Of a DNA stretch of 64,000 bases, positions 36,011 to 49,369 are shown piece after piece (positions within the stretch are counted from its first letter, which is position 1; every line of letters starts with the position of its first letter). The DNA is taken from contig WPIO01000054.1 in NCBI GenBank assembly GCA_009760855.2, positions 2,827,501 through 2,891,500 of the forward strand, read 5' to 3'. Below the pieces are notes generated by a model, which saw only the letters and a list, made by a program, of their open reading frames with translations, was not told the origin of the DNA and did not search any database. Origin of the DNA: Cristatella mucedo (lineage: Eukaryota > Bryozoa > Phylactolaemata > Cristatellidae). Both the position numbers and the translations under genes were made by a program.

Positions 36011-37859
36011 TTAGATTTGATCCCCTGTCTAAACTAACGAGAATTTACAGAGCTGAAAGTAGGCAGACTTGACCGTAGAGGTGATGTAATTGTCTGACAA
36101 AATGTCACTTTTAAAAATGACACCTAGATTTCATGCAAATGTAACTGGAGACACGCTTGCGAAGCTGGTTTTGAGCGTCAGCCTTTCCAAGCTCTAAATA
36201 ACATGAGGCTCGTCCATAACTATCAAGTAAGTTTTATCGCTATTCGATTAAGGAAAATTAGCTGCTATCCATTTGGGGATGTCATCAATTGATGCAGAAA
36301 CGTATTTGGAAGAAATAACAAACCTTTAGTCCCTGTTACATTCATATTACACAAAAATTAGACGAATAAAAAGGAAATGCGACAATATAGACAATATCAA
36401 TACAATATTGCTTTTACAGAAACATGTACATCGTAAACGCTGACCCACCGAAAAAACTTAAAAGCCTTCGGATGCACTAACGGTTAAGCAATTATCACGA
36501 TATAGGAGATTACAAGCAGAAAAGAGAAACGTTTGCCTACTGATATGTCTATTCTCAAACCTGGAACTGGTTAAGGTTTCTTTAAATCGTTTTAAAACGT
36601 GTTCAAGCTTAATTTTCTTATTACACTTTGCATTGCAATTCCATTTGTCTGGCTCCACGTATTATGTATCGTCGATGAAGAATTGGTTCAGTTTTTAAAT
36701 TGGACCAGTTCACAAGACGAAGAAGCTTCTGGAACTTCTCGTCCTATTTATTGGCTACCGTGCAGTATTGGCTACTCTGATGGTGCGATCACCCCTCTTG
36801 AGAAATTCTCTTAGGAATACATCTTTGAATAGCTGTAGTTGTAACATTCTGGTGTGCTAGACATAGCCTAAAACACTTAGAAGCTTTTTCCCGGCCTTCG
36901 ACACAGATTTTGTATGAAACCACTTAGGAGGTCAAACATCCCTCAATAAGTCTCCAGATGCTTTAATTAACTATTTCGACCTTGACTCTAGACTTAAAAT
37001 CAGGGCTCACGTGACTTATAAGTATGCAACGGTATCTGTGACTTTAGGCCACTATGAGGTTACTACAGGCAATTTCCCTACTGATTACAACAGTCCCCCA
37101 TGCACCTTAATCAGGCACCATATTGTTTGTGAGCTCGCCAGGTGCACACTACCTGTTGACGCGATCATTGCAACAACAAATTTGCGTTTGCATTAATAAA
37201 CCTCTCTCACGAGCACATGTGCAGCATTTCATGTCACTAGTTTGTTTAATAAATGTCTGTCACTTCAGTTCTTTTTTTATTTACTAAGCAAATAATTTGC
37301 ATTGCTAACGATTCTCTCGACAATGAAGTAATTAAAATAATCAATATGTGCATGCAAAAAAAGCACAGTGTCTGAGCATTTGCTCACAGGAGTACTTTAA
37401 AGCTGGGCAAAGCTGGACCGAGGTAGTGGCAGAACATGAGCTGTTTCTCTAGCTCAAGGCTACGGCCGGCAAGATACTTGCTTGATCTTTTATCTAGACG
37501 TTCAACTTTAGACAAGAGACAAACATCAGTTTTCTTTAGCACATTTAAGTCGTATTTTTATGGAAAAAGTTTAACTCTGTTATTCGGATCTTGCTTTAAA
37601 ATCTATTATTAAAACCCAGGTTGTGCTCTACGGTAAAATACCTAGCAGAAAGCGAGATTTCCCGCAGCTGTTTTCAGCTTCACTGCTACCTCGCTCTTAG
37701 CAGTATTTAATAGTTTCACCACCAAGCTACCAAAAACGAATATATTCACCATTTAAGATAGAGCCATTTTATCTTGTGATTTGAGTACGTGTCCTATTTG
37801 ATATGTAATCGCCGTATTTAGAAACTCTTGGTTATATTGTAATAGATTTTCGTTCAATC

Positions 37860-38030
37860 GCTAGCCGTGATGGCATACTAGGTTAAGCAGCTGCTTTTCA
37901 CGACCCCAGTTCCAAGGTCGTGGGTTCGAACCCTGTAGTTGGCCATACTTTATTGCTGCTATAAATAGTGGTGATGGCAGCTACGTCTCTTCCCTCCCTC
38001 TAAAACGAAGCTTTAAATCGTGAATTATTT
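37860..38030 (+). mobile_element. tRNA-derived SINE (best-preserved head)
   Basis: GTGATGGCATACTAGGTTAA, then GCAGCTGCTTTTCACGACCC. A near-perfect B box GGGTTCGAACCC lies at 37922-37933, then TTGCTGCTATAAATAGTGGT. The tail CTCTAAAACGAAGCTTTAAA fits the family consensus. Confidence 0.85.
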
Positions 38031-38649
38031 ACAAAATAAAAACTAAAACCTTTTTAAAATGGTTATCGATCACAAAATCGAATTTTTAGGTTAGTCTTTT
38101 AAACCCTCATATCTCTATAAGTGAATTTTTTATTACGAAGATGTATCGCAGTAATTTAGTTTCGATATGATCATTCCCAGCTGGCCAGCGTTTTAAAGTA
38201 ATCAAGTTCCCCTTTGAGCATTAGTCTAACATATGATTTTGAATCGCGCGAAACTTTCAAGCATTTAACGCCAGTCAAGCCGGATCATATAATGTAGGAA
38301 ATTATAGAAATGTTGGTGATTGCAGCAATCCTGAAGCGATGTCACAATTACGATAAACTACCCAGCCTATCCCAATTTCATCTTAGTGGGTACTGGTATC
38401 GGCCTTTTTTGTAACCGTTGGCGGAGGTGCTTGTCGGTCTGAAGATCGAGGCGGTCTTAAACGTGGGGTGAAGTTCGGAGCCTGCTTGAAATAGGAGGAA
38501 GCATTTAGCACATTTTAAAATAACTCCATTAGGAAGCACTCCCATATTGCAGGTATTTCTCACTGGATTTGTTGAAGGAGATGGTTGCACACGTTCAGCT
38601 CTTCCGACTTTCACCTGGAGGTAGGTCTTGTTTACATTTCGGTATACCT

Positions 38650-40770
38650 TTTTTCCGATATACTGCCTATAACTGTGTTGTCTATTAATAGGCGATCGTG
38701 ATTTTCTATCAGCATCACGTCTAGAGTCTGTGAATTGTGGCTAAAGTGCAGCTGCGAAGGAGCTTAAGTCTCTATATGAATCCCTGCTGATGACTCCCTG
38801 AATCTAGGCAGACTAAGCCGGGAGGATTACAATGAAAATTTGTTATGTCACTTGAATTGGAATTGCCTTTCTGTGTCGACACGGATTGCAAAGCATTATG
38901 AGCTCAGCAGTGGAGGAGACATTATCGTAGTTGCAAAGTACAGTGCTTTTCGGATTAGATAACTTGACATTGCTCGAACTGTGAGCTCAGCCAATATCGG
39001 TCTATGAGTATCACTATGAGCAAAGGTAATCATGTAGTCTTTTCGCTCTAGTTTCAGTAAAAAAAAGTTTGCATACAAATACCGCAGCTTTGATTAAACT
39101 TCTCATCGTCTTTATTAATATATATTTTTTGGCTTTCAATGGAATGCGGAATTTAGTCGTGATACAACTGGCTAGCACTGCTGCCCGGTCGTCGATGACT
39201 ACGATTCAGAACCGTGCAACTCACTACTGTATCCGGCCAAAGCCCCCGAACCGATCGTGCTGGTAGCAGATCATAATATGAATAGCATTACATCCGATAC
39301 AGTGCTCTCAAATAATCTATTTCTAGGCACTTTTCATTTGCTGCAAATGAAGCACGGTCGAATAGTTAGTGGTAGCATGCTCAATATACAACAGAAATAA
39401 CATCTTAAGAAGTGACATACAAAGGGTCAACATGCAAGTATAGTTGGTATCAGCATGCACACTGTCAGCACGAAGAAGTTCATAGATGTTGAATCATAGG
39501 GTCCAGCTAAACACTGTGATAAATTGATGCGTTTTAGCTATTTTTAAATGTGGTCAAGTCAGAATATGTCGTCAGGCAAGACGAGAGTGAGTTCAAGGCT
39601 TTTGGGAGCATACGAACTAAAGATACAGTCTCTGATTCATTTGAGCTAGTTAGGAGGTATAGGTAAACAGTTAGATTCCGAAAAGTGGGTGACATGATGC
39701 TTAGCCTCATGGGGCAGTAGATCTGATATGTAGGCTGGAGCCAAAATAAATTGACCTAAACGTGAATGACACAACCTTGAAGTTGATGTGTTGCTTGACT
39801 GGGAGCTGGTAAAGGTCGGTGAGAACCAGTGAGATGTGGCAACTGCTGAGCTTACGACAGGCAAGCCTGGTTGCAGGGTTTTACATAAGCTGTAAGTGCC
39901 TGGTTGCACATGCCGGTTAACCGGCAAGCATTGGGTTAAAGAAGTCAAGGCGGGATGTCCCAAATGCTTAGACCAATTTAGATATGGTATCCTGTGTAAA
40001 CAAGCCCGAATTTAAGCAATTTTATGTAGCTGAAAGTAAGTAGACTTGAACGTCAAGCTGATGTGATCGTTAAATAAAAGCTAAATTTGGAGCATGCTAT
40101 CTGGATTTCAGGCAGATTCAACAAGAGATATGCTGTCAGCATTGATTTTTAGTGTCAGTCATTCATATTTCCGAATCGCATTCGGTTTTTGCATAGCTAG
40201 TAAGTTGGTTTTATCATCATTCAATTTAAGAAAGTTAGCTGCAATCCGCATGTGGGTGTCATCAATTGATGCAGTGAAGAATTTGAGAGCATTCGACTTG
40301 CTGGAGGGCTTAGGAGTCAAAGCAAGGTACGACTGAGGTTCAATTTTATGGAGGAGAAAGCCTTAATTGTTCCTGGTAATCACAAAGGCAAGTTGGAGAA
40401 TGTAGACCGTGCGAAGAACTGGACCAATTAAAGAGTCTTGCCTGTCCCAGCACAGAAATCCTGTCCGGCTACAGACATATTCACAAAACTTCAATTTTCT
40501 ATGATTAACATTGCTAACTGGTGAGCTTACGTCAGTAGGACTAAAAGTAGAATAGCTATGATCTCTTTGCCATCGTGTTGATTCTTCTTGAGGTTTTGAG
40601 CCGATAAAGATCATTCAACTGCTTTTTTCCGCTTAAATTTGAGGCCGCACTTAGCTGCCCAAAATGTGGAATACCAAAATTCAGTTTAGACAGAGAAATT
40701 TGAAGCAAATCTGTAACTACGATTTCGTGATCACGATCGATTCTGGTATGTTTCACATTTCATTTTATTG
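38650..40770 (+). repeat. 4-kb repeat unit d
   Basis: GATATACTGCC landmark at 38655 and CGCAGCTTTGATTAAACTTC landmark at 39085, each about 3.98 kb after its counterpart in unit c. Contains the reverse LINE at 39280-39990 and GTCATCAATTGATGCAG near 40258. CAGCACAGAAATCCTGTCCG (40449) is shared with 16770. Confidence 0.6.
39280..39990 (-). mobile_element. CR1/L2-like LINE 3' fragment
   Basis: The minus frame 39646-39963 reads SLCKTLQPGLPVVSSAVATS, FSPTFTSSQSSNTSTSRLCH, APAYISDLLPHEAKHHVTHF, a degenerate RT C-terminus. The tail is at 39280-39345. Paralogous to 35310-36010. Confidence 0.8.
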
Positions 40771-40779
40771 ATGCTAGCT

Positions 40780-40955
40780 GCCTTAACAGCATCTTTTCTG
40801 TAGCGACAGATGAAACTTAGCGGCTATTCCCATCGAATGCAGCTGCAATGGAGGATCGCCCACTGCAGAATGTGGACCCCTGACTTTGGGACCAATGTCA
40901 TAAAAAGCGATGGGCTTAACTAGAGTGATATCACGGCTCACTATTTTAGGAATAA
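40780..40955 (-). mobile_element. tRNA-derived SINE, reverse orientation
   Basis: On the minus strand: GCCGTGATATCACTCTAGTT, AAGCCCATCGCTTTTTATGA, then a B box mutated to AGGGGTCCACATTC, then CAGTGGGCGATCC. It lies at the end of an inverted segment of the 4-kb unit, as expected from unit c. Confidence 0.75.
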
Positions 40956-42250
40956 TTGTTGAAATAAAAAGAATTTTTTATAAACACAGTGATTGACAAT
41001 CTAATAAGGGGTTAGCTAAATTAAAAAACTTGCTTCACGTAAGACATTTAATATTTTAATTATTTTGGAGGCTTAGATAAGAAGCTTGCAATCATCACTT
41101 AGGGTCAGGTTGCAGTGGAGCTAAAAGTAGCTGCCCGAATACCTTGCTTTCCTCACACAATTCTACCATAAAGGCTAACCCATACAGCAGGCATAGAATT
41201 TATAGCAAGAACTAAAGCGCATAATTTGAATCTAGTAGATTACCATTTAGCTCAAAGTTCCTAAAAGGACTTGATAATTGTCTCTTGTCTGACGTTGAGC
41301 CTGTAAATGAAAGAACTATCAAGTACCTCTCTCACAACGCTATCGCTCCAGAGCCAAAACTTGTGTTTCGCCACCACCTCAAGCTTTCCTCTGCTGTATA
41401 ATACTCCTATGAACGAACTCATACGTAGATTGAGCTATTTTCGCAAGCACTTATTGATTTGCTTAATGACTAAGTTATCAAGTGAATTGGTAACAATCCA
41501 TCTCGTGTCCTTAGCAAATAAATCTAGGAATTATAATGACAAACAAATATTAGACAAACCACTCACATATAAAGTCGCTGCAATGCTCGTTAGAGGCTTG
41601 TTGACCCATTGGCAAACGTTTTATTACGATGTTTGCATCAATGATTATTGTGCAGCTGGCGTTCTCCACGCTTTATTGTTTGTGATTCAGATGCATGGCG
41701 TGAGTGTCGGAAACACTCCGGAGTCTGATGATACTAACCTTAAAGCGGCTTCTAGTCAGGGATGCCATTACAGATTTAGAAATCACATTCCTGCTTCTTG
41801 AGTCAGGATTCAAGCATTTCACCCTTGACCTCTGATGGAGAGTCGTGAAAGCATATCTGGCCTTATGAGTTATTTTATCATAAATCAAAGTTGAACGGCG
41901 GGCAATTACTGCTAGGCTATGGCTCCCTAACCTTGATGGTACGACTGGGGCCTTCACAAGAGCAGGGAGATCTCACATTCAGTGGTTCCATCATGACCAT
42001 GCTCTGCCCGGGTGCAAGTAGCACTACATATTTGTCTAAGGAAATTGTGTGCACATTATTAAACGACGTTATTTAATACAACGTGCAATCGTTAAAAATA
42101 GTATTGCATTGTTGGAGCAGCAAAAACAGCTCGGACCTTTTTTCAAACGATCCAAAGTGATACGTATGCGGCTATTGAAGTGTGACTGAATAGATCATAC
42201 TGCAATATTTTCTCAACTTTGCATGTCATCTCCTTTATCGTGTTTGCTAG
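40956..42250 (-). repeat. Inverted segment of the 4-kb unit
   Basis: Read on the minus strand, the sequence ending near 41280 (GACAAGAGACAATTATCAAG) matches 37510-37530 of unit c. 41690-41830 matches 33380-33530 (TTGAATC..GACTCA, TAATGGCATCCCTGACT versus TAACGGTATCTGTGACT). Segment order is reversed relative to units b and c, so this is a true inversion of about 1.5 kb including the SINE. The + strand frame at 41307-41801 has no conserved counterpart in the other units. Confidence 0.55.
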
Positions 42251-42639
42251 TGCACGTCAGCGCTTCCAGATTAAAGGCATTCGTCAAATAGTTGTTTCAA
42301 TGTCATTCAGCAGTGGGCTTCAGGCTTTGGGGCCATCGGAACTGAAGGACAAAGAAGATAACTTATGAGGTGAAGCAGCAACCTTGGCTTCCCCCTTGCA
42401 CCCAGGAAATAGCACAGGCTTCGAGCAGGCAACATGCAACGCTCTGGTGTTGCACACAGCCTTTGCGGAGTTCAAGAATAAAATAGTTTTAAGCATACAG
42501 GTAAGCTGGCGTTCGCAGAATTGCAGCTGAGCTTTCTTCCTACTGCTTATGCAATGATACTTGTTACTTAAAGCGACAGCGGGAATCTTTTTAGTCTAAT
42601 CGTGTTACGTATTTTAACTAATGCTTCTAGTGTTTCAGA

Positions 42640-44480
42640 AATACTGCCTTTAATTGTTATGTCTCCTATTGAATGAACTTTAAATGTAATCAGCATCGCT
42701 TTAGCCATTGTAACTTGTAGCAGAAGTACTGTAGTAAATGAGCATACATTTCTTTATGAATTATTATCGATAACATTCTGAAGTCACGCACACTTAGCAG
42801 GTGTTACACTAAGGATTTGTTAAGAGACTCATATTCCAAATGTCCTTCTTTGTCGACATGGCTTGCATTACAATTTGACCTTACTTGTTGGGTAGCCTTT
42901 CTCGTGCTGACGCAATGAGTTTTTCTGATTAGTCAAATGGAAAATGTTCACAATGTTAGCTCAGCCACTAATGGTATCGGCCTATGTATTCCACTATGAG
43001 CATATATAGTTAGATAGTCTGTTCAGGCAACAAAACCAGCTACACCGATCCCATAGCTTCGATTCAACTTTTTGTCGTCTTTATTATTACATTCTTTTTG
43101 CAGTCAAAAATCTGCTGAAGTTAGTTGTGATATAACTGACTAGCACAGCCGCCATGTCATCAATGCCTCAGAGTCAAGTACTGTATCACTAATTATTGTA
43201 TCGGACGAGGACCGGGACACCAATCATGGTTCTAGTTGAACATTAGCTCTTTAGAGTTCTCTACGTAGAAATCCAGCTGGAATTCGCCGCCTTCGCAAAT
43301 TTTTACGAATCTGTAAAAAACGTATTTCCCTGACGATTATTGATAAATCAAAAGCTCGCATATCCACCGATTTCTTGGATGTTACCACTAGCTAGTTCGC
43401 ACAATTACAACGGTGGTTATAAAAAAATAAGGCCTGTCTTAAATTGCACCAGCCTTGTCATGCACTGATCTGCACCAAGTACCTCGATTTGAGAGATAAA
43501 AAACTTCAAGGAGACAAGTTTGTATGATAATCTATCTTTCTACGATCATAGAACTGCTAATGCAGATTCGCAAAAACATCAAGCCCAACGTAAAATGCAC
43601 TCGATTTGAGTCGTACTGAGGTGCACGAAGGACGACGAATCGCGAGATGACAAGCAGACAAGAGAACTGTCTGTAAGTTGTTTAGAATGCGACGTCCACG
43701 TGCAAACCTATAGCTGCTTAATCTTTGCTTAATTCGTTTAAAAGCGTCGAAGTACACGTTTAAAATACGATATTGTAATCCAATTCTAACCGCTAGCCTT
43801 TTTTTATTTAGTAACATCGTTTAAGATTGGGCGAATAATTTCGTGAGACAAACATGTAATGCTACTTGCCCCTTTGCTTGGTATTTTAATGACAGCACCA
43901 ATAAATGGGAGATTTCCTGGCTCTTTAGATAGCCTAAGTCATATAATACAGGTGTGGAAGAAGAAACTTATCTTGTGTAATAGCTATTATCCTGCCTCCA
44001 GTACGATTTATTTTAAAGCGACTCAGGACGCAGTACATATCTCACCACTACTCCAGCTGAGATCTACGGTAGAATCATTGACCCCGATTAAAGAAGAGGG
44101 TGCGCAACATCTGAATCCCTAACGGAATTTCTTACAAAAAGACGCTCTGAGTATGATATGTGCAGATTTGAGACTAACTCTGACGTTGAAGCCTTGCATC
44201 AGAATCACTCACTATTAGGCCTGTAGGCTCGCCAGGTGCTCACTTCCTATTGGCGCAAACATTGTAATAACACGTTTGCCAATGCACGAACAAGCTTTGG
44301 ACAAGCTGAGATGTAGCATTTTACGTCAGTGGTTTGGCCAATGCGTGGCTGTCAATTGCAGTTTATAGATTTCATTTCTAAGAATAAAAGTTGCGTGTCA
44401 ACTGATTAAACTCAGCTACGCTTTTCGCGTCAAGTTCGTTGTATTGAATTGAACAAGTTTCACGTGTGAAAAGTCGGCGA
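42640..44480 (+). repeat. 4-kb repeat unit e
   Basis: AATACTGCCTTTAATTGTTA (42646), CATAGCTTCGATTCAACTTT (43052), the segment 43555-43815 matching unit c, and GTAGGCTCGCCAGGTGCTCA (44223). It lacks the LINE insertion of units c and d. Confidence 0.6.
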
Positions 44481-45650
44481 CGCTCTTTTTGACGAATTTT
44501 TCAAAATAAAATCTCATTTCCAGAATTCCTTGCGTCTCCGTAGTCAGTTTGGTCTGGTCGTGATTGCCTATGGATCTTCCATGCATCTATTTTGACGGTT
44601 GGGCGTCTGTAAAATGACCACTCGACAGATTCGAATATCCTCTTGCTACTATAAGTTGTAGTTGGACAAAGTGGTTCATTAAATATCCAGCACTGATCTA
44701 TTTCATTCAAAAAATCGAAAGAAAGAAGCTGTGCTCGTTTGAATGAACATAGCTACGAAATTCAATTAATCCACACAATTACATAACAAGGGCTTGGGGT
44801 CTAGCTGATCTGCTGCACAAGTTTCCGCCGCCTCACATCCTCAGGCCGTTAGTGGAGGAGAAAGTGTATGTTCTATAATTAGGTTTATAGACCGCTGCTG
44901 CTGCTGAGGCGTTTTCTCAGCAGCAGCAGCGGTCCAGGCTGTGGATGATTCCTCTTCGCAATCTTCACTCAGCGTCGTCTGCTGCTGCCGACTTCAGTGC
45001 ATAGAGCCCATGATATCTGAGCTACCTCCAAGGTGCTCACTACCTCTACTGCTCTAGTGAGTTTGCAATTATTCTCACTTTGTCTTTTTCGCCTGACATT
45101 AGGCCAGCATGGTGAGACAATACAGTCCTATTGCCGCATATGGTTAGACTATGCCTTTAAAAACTCTCCCGCGTAACCTCATCATATAAATTGCGGCTAT
45201 GATGAGTTTAAGGTGGACATACAATAAACTACATTACTCTTAACGTCGTTCCGCATTCGCAATCCTGACGCTCGCTGACGTGGCGCAAGTTCATCGGAGG
45301 AGCTGTGTTTACAATGGAAGTGATTCAAGCACCCTTCCTATTTCTGTCCGTGAAGGTGTTTCTGGGTACAGGTTAAACTAGATTAATTTACATTACCCCA
45401 CCTTAGCTAAAGGCTTGCAGCCTGCTCAGTTTTCATATTTTGAAATGACAAATCTTTGGTCCTGAGACAACTAAGTACGTTGGCAGAGCCAACATTTTTA
45501 ATTTTTAGCCTCCTGCGAAAAGAGACCTAGCATCATTGTTCATAAGCACATCCGAAAAAGTCCATTTGGTGCAAATACTTCTTGACGTCATTTCACATGA
45601 ATATGGCTATTAGCTATTTTATTACTCTGAAACGACATAATAAACTCTCA
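44481..45650. other. Unassigned intergenic sequence
   Basis: Only the long CTG/CAG hairpin at 44890-44934 stands out. The GCTACCTCCAAGGTGCTCAC stretch near 45023 is a faint echo of the GCTCGCCAGGTGC landmark. No gene supported. Confidence 0.4.
44890..44934. repeat. Perfect 19-bp inverted repeat of CTG/CAG composition
   Basis: Arms GACCGCTGCTGCTGCTGAG (44890-44908) and CTCAGCAGCAGCAGCGGTC (44916-44934) are exact complements around the 7-nt loop GCGTTTT. The predicted hairpin is very stable. Confidence 0.9.
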
Positions 45651-45655
45651 CTGCA

Positions 45656-45682
<27 letters not shown>
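45656..45682. repeat. (TA)n microsatellite
   Basis: About 13 TA units. Confidence 0.9.
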
Positions 45683-45687
<5 letters not shown>

Positions 45688-45809
45688 TTTGTATTAGGCA
45701 ACGACAAAGTAAACAGTCTGCTTGTTTAAGCACTGTACTGGTTTCTAGAATTGCTAATACATTTCATTACTGATTCTGCATGACAATAATTTAACACCAT
45801 CTTTTCAAT

Positions 45810-45965
45810 GGCGACAGAAGAAAATGTAATACTTTCACTACCACTTGTAGCAGCAATAAAGAATTCCACACCCCAGGATACCAACCCCAATCTGGGAACC
45901 GAGGTCGCGAAAAGCAACCGCTCATAGAGTGCCGTTATGGCACTCACTAGGGCTGGAACCAACAA
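45810..45965 (-). mobile_element. tRNA-derived SINE, reverse orientation
   Basis: On the minus strand: CATAACGGCACTCTATGAGC, GGTTGCTTTTCGCGACCTCG, B-box remnant GGGGTTGGTATCCTGG, then TCTTTATTGCTGCTACAAGT. Confidence 0.75.
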
Positions 45966-46240
45966 CAGTTGCCAAATCTCTGTCAGGGCAAACGATTTAA
46001 CCATTGAGTCTGCACAGACTTTACATCCAGTGACAAATGAATTTATTAGTTTTTTACGCCATGTAATTTTGATTTCATGGAATGAGGAAAAAAGTAGAAA
46101 TATAAAAGGGATATGCGAAGGCAATACTCAACTTATGACGTAGCATTAAAATCATGACGGTATAGTTTAGCCATTACATGGAAACAAATTATAAGAAATA
46201 TTAGATGATTACCTGCCTCATTTGTGTCTAGCGTTAACAG

Positions 46241-48359
<2,119 letters not shown>

Positions 48360-48360
<1 letters not shown>

Positions 48361-49287
48361 AAATTGAAACTAAGCATTCGTCTGACCCCGCGGACATTGA
48401 TTCGCTTTCAGGTCACGGCAAAGCACCCGAATAGTGATTAAATCATCCTAGGTATTGACGTGAATCATCCGTTTCAATTACTAGTACCAATTAGTGTCGC
48501 TAGTCAAGCACAACAGATTTCTTTGGGTTTTCGACGGGAAGTTTGGGAACGTTGTTGAATGACCGCTATAAGTGAGAGTGGGTGATCGATTTGGCAGCAG
48601 TGTGATCTATGTGATAGGTGACTGGAAGAAACTAAAGTGGAATGGGCCATTGACTGATGGTCCGCCGCATCTGCTCGCTCCCCCCCCCACTTTCACGCCG
48701 GCACGTACGACCTTCGACGGAGCTAACCATTGGCAGCAAATCAAAGATCCGAAAATCGAAGAAATTCTTTCTTGCGATTGGCGGCTGGCGGAAACGGAGG
48801 TTTAATCGGCCACCGATTTAGGGGGCCTGTCGCCTCTGCTCTCCCACCACTTTTCTCATCCAGCTTCTTAATACTATAACTCGAAGTGCCAGGTCGAGTC
48901 GCCGCTCGGGTGCCGGTGCTCGACGTGCAAGCGATTTTAGTGCATGTCAATTTAGGGCTTTGTGCAGCTGCACTGCCGGACATTACCGCCAGCCGGCGGC
49001 AACATCCGAACGTCTTCACTCCATAGCTAGCGTTGCCGCTGCTCATAGAAAAAGTCCATCCAGCAAGCTCGTTTGCCCGCCGGTGTGGGATTTTATTACC
49101 CTCGCTCGCCTGCATCGCGACGAGAGAGAGCATACACAAGCGACGCCGCACCACCGTTTTTTAGCCAATCGTTCTTTGTTTCGCCAGCTGCTTCTCCGCC
49201 GCCGAGCTCGCTCGAGCGGACGCGTGCCGCGGCGCCGGCGGCGGCATAAAAGCGTCAGCATGAACAAAGCGGCAGCAAGCCGACGAC
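48360..49287 (+). promoter_or_regulatory. 5' flank and putative promoter of gene copy C
   Basis: Homologous to 17160-17976 of copy B, so it was duplicated with the gene. It is GC-rich near the start and contains inverted CCAAT motifs (GATTGG near 48776). A TATA-like CATAAAAG lies at 49245-49252, 36 nt before the ATG. If that box is used, the 5' UTR would be very short, so transcription may start elsewhere. A GTGACTGG.. GAAAC block is roughly repeated near 48615 and 48783. Confidence 0.35.
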
Positions 49288-49369
49288 ATGCAGAGGCAGC
49301 AGCGGCTGCTTTGCGGTTGCCTTGCCCCACTCCAGCGGCTGCTCTGCCTGCTGCTTCTCACCTCCGGAG
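49288..49369 (+). CDS. Signal-peptide exon, PAN-mucin-FTP gene copy C
   Basis: The ATG at 49288 opens MQRQQRLLCGCLAPLQ, followed by the hydrophobic core RLLCLLLLTSG. The exon ends GGA-G|GTAAGAG at 49369, a strong donor leaving phase 1. The basic n-region and Leu-rich h-region are typical of secretory signal peptides, with cleavage probably near T-S-G-G. An upstream ATG at 49260 is in another frame that stops at about 49371 and has no counterpart in copy B, whereas MQRQQR is conserved there. This exon starts the only full copy of the gene: joined to the five exons below, it gives an uninterrupted frame of 552 residues. Confidence 0.8.

Larger units (their letters stand above)
34680..38280 (+). 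repeat. 4-kb repeat unit c
   Basis: Order: GATATACTGCC landmark (34687), TAGCTTCGATTTGACTTCTC landmark (35108), reverse LINE insertion (35310-36010), a segment shared with 39965-40310 (ending GATGTCATCAATTGATGCAG), a segment shared with 43555-43815, GTGAGCTCGCCAGGTGCACA (37130), and a SINE (37860-38030). This is the most complete unit. Confidence 0.6.

Noticed and set aside
41307..41801. 164-codon frame as a gene
   Set aside because: It falls in an inverted segment of the 4-kb repeat, and the other units do not preserve the frame.
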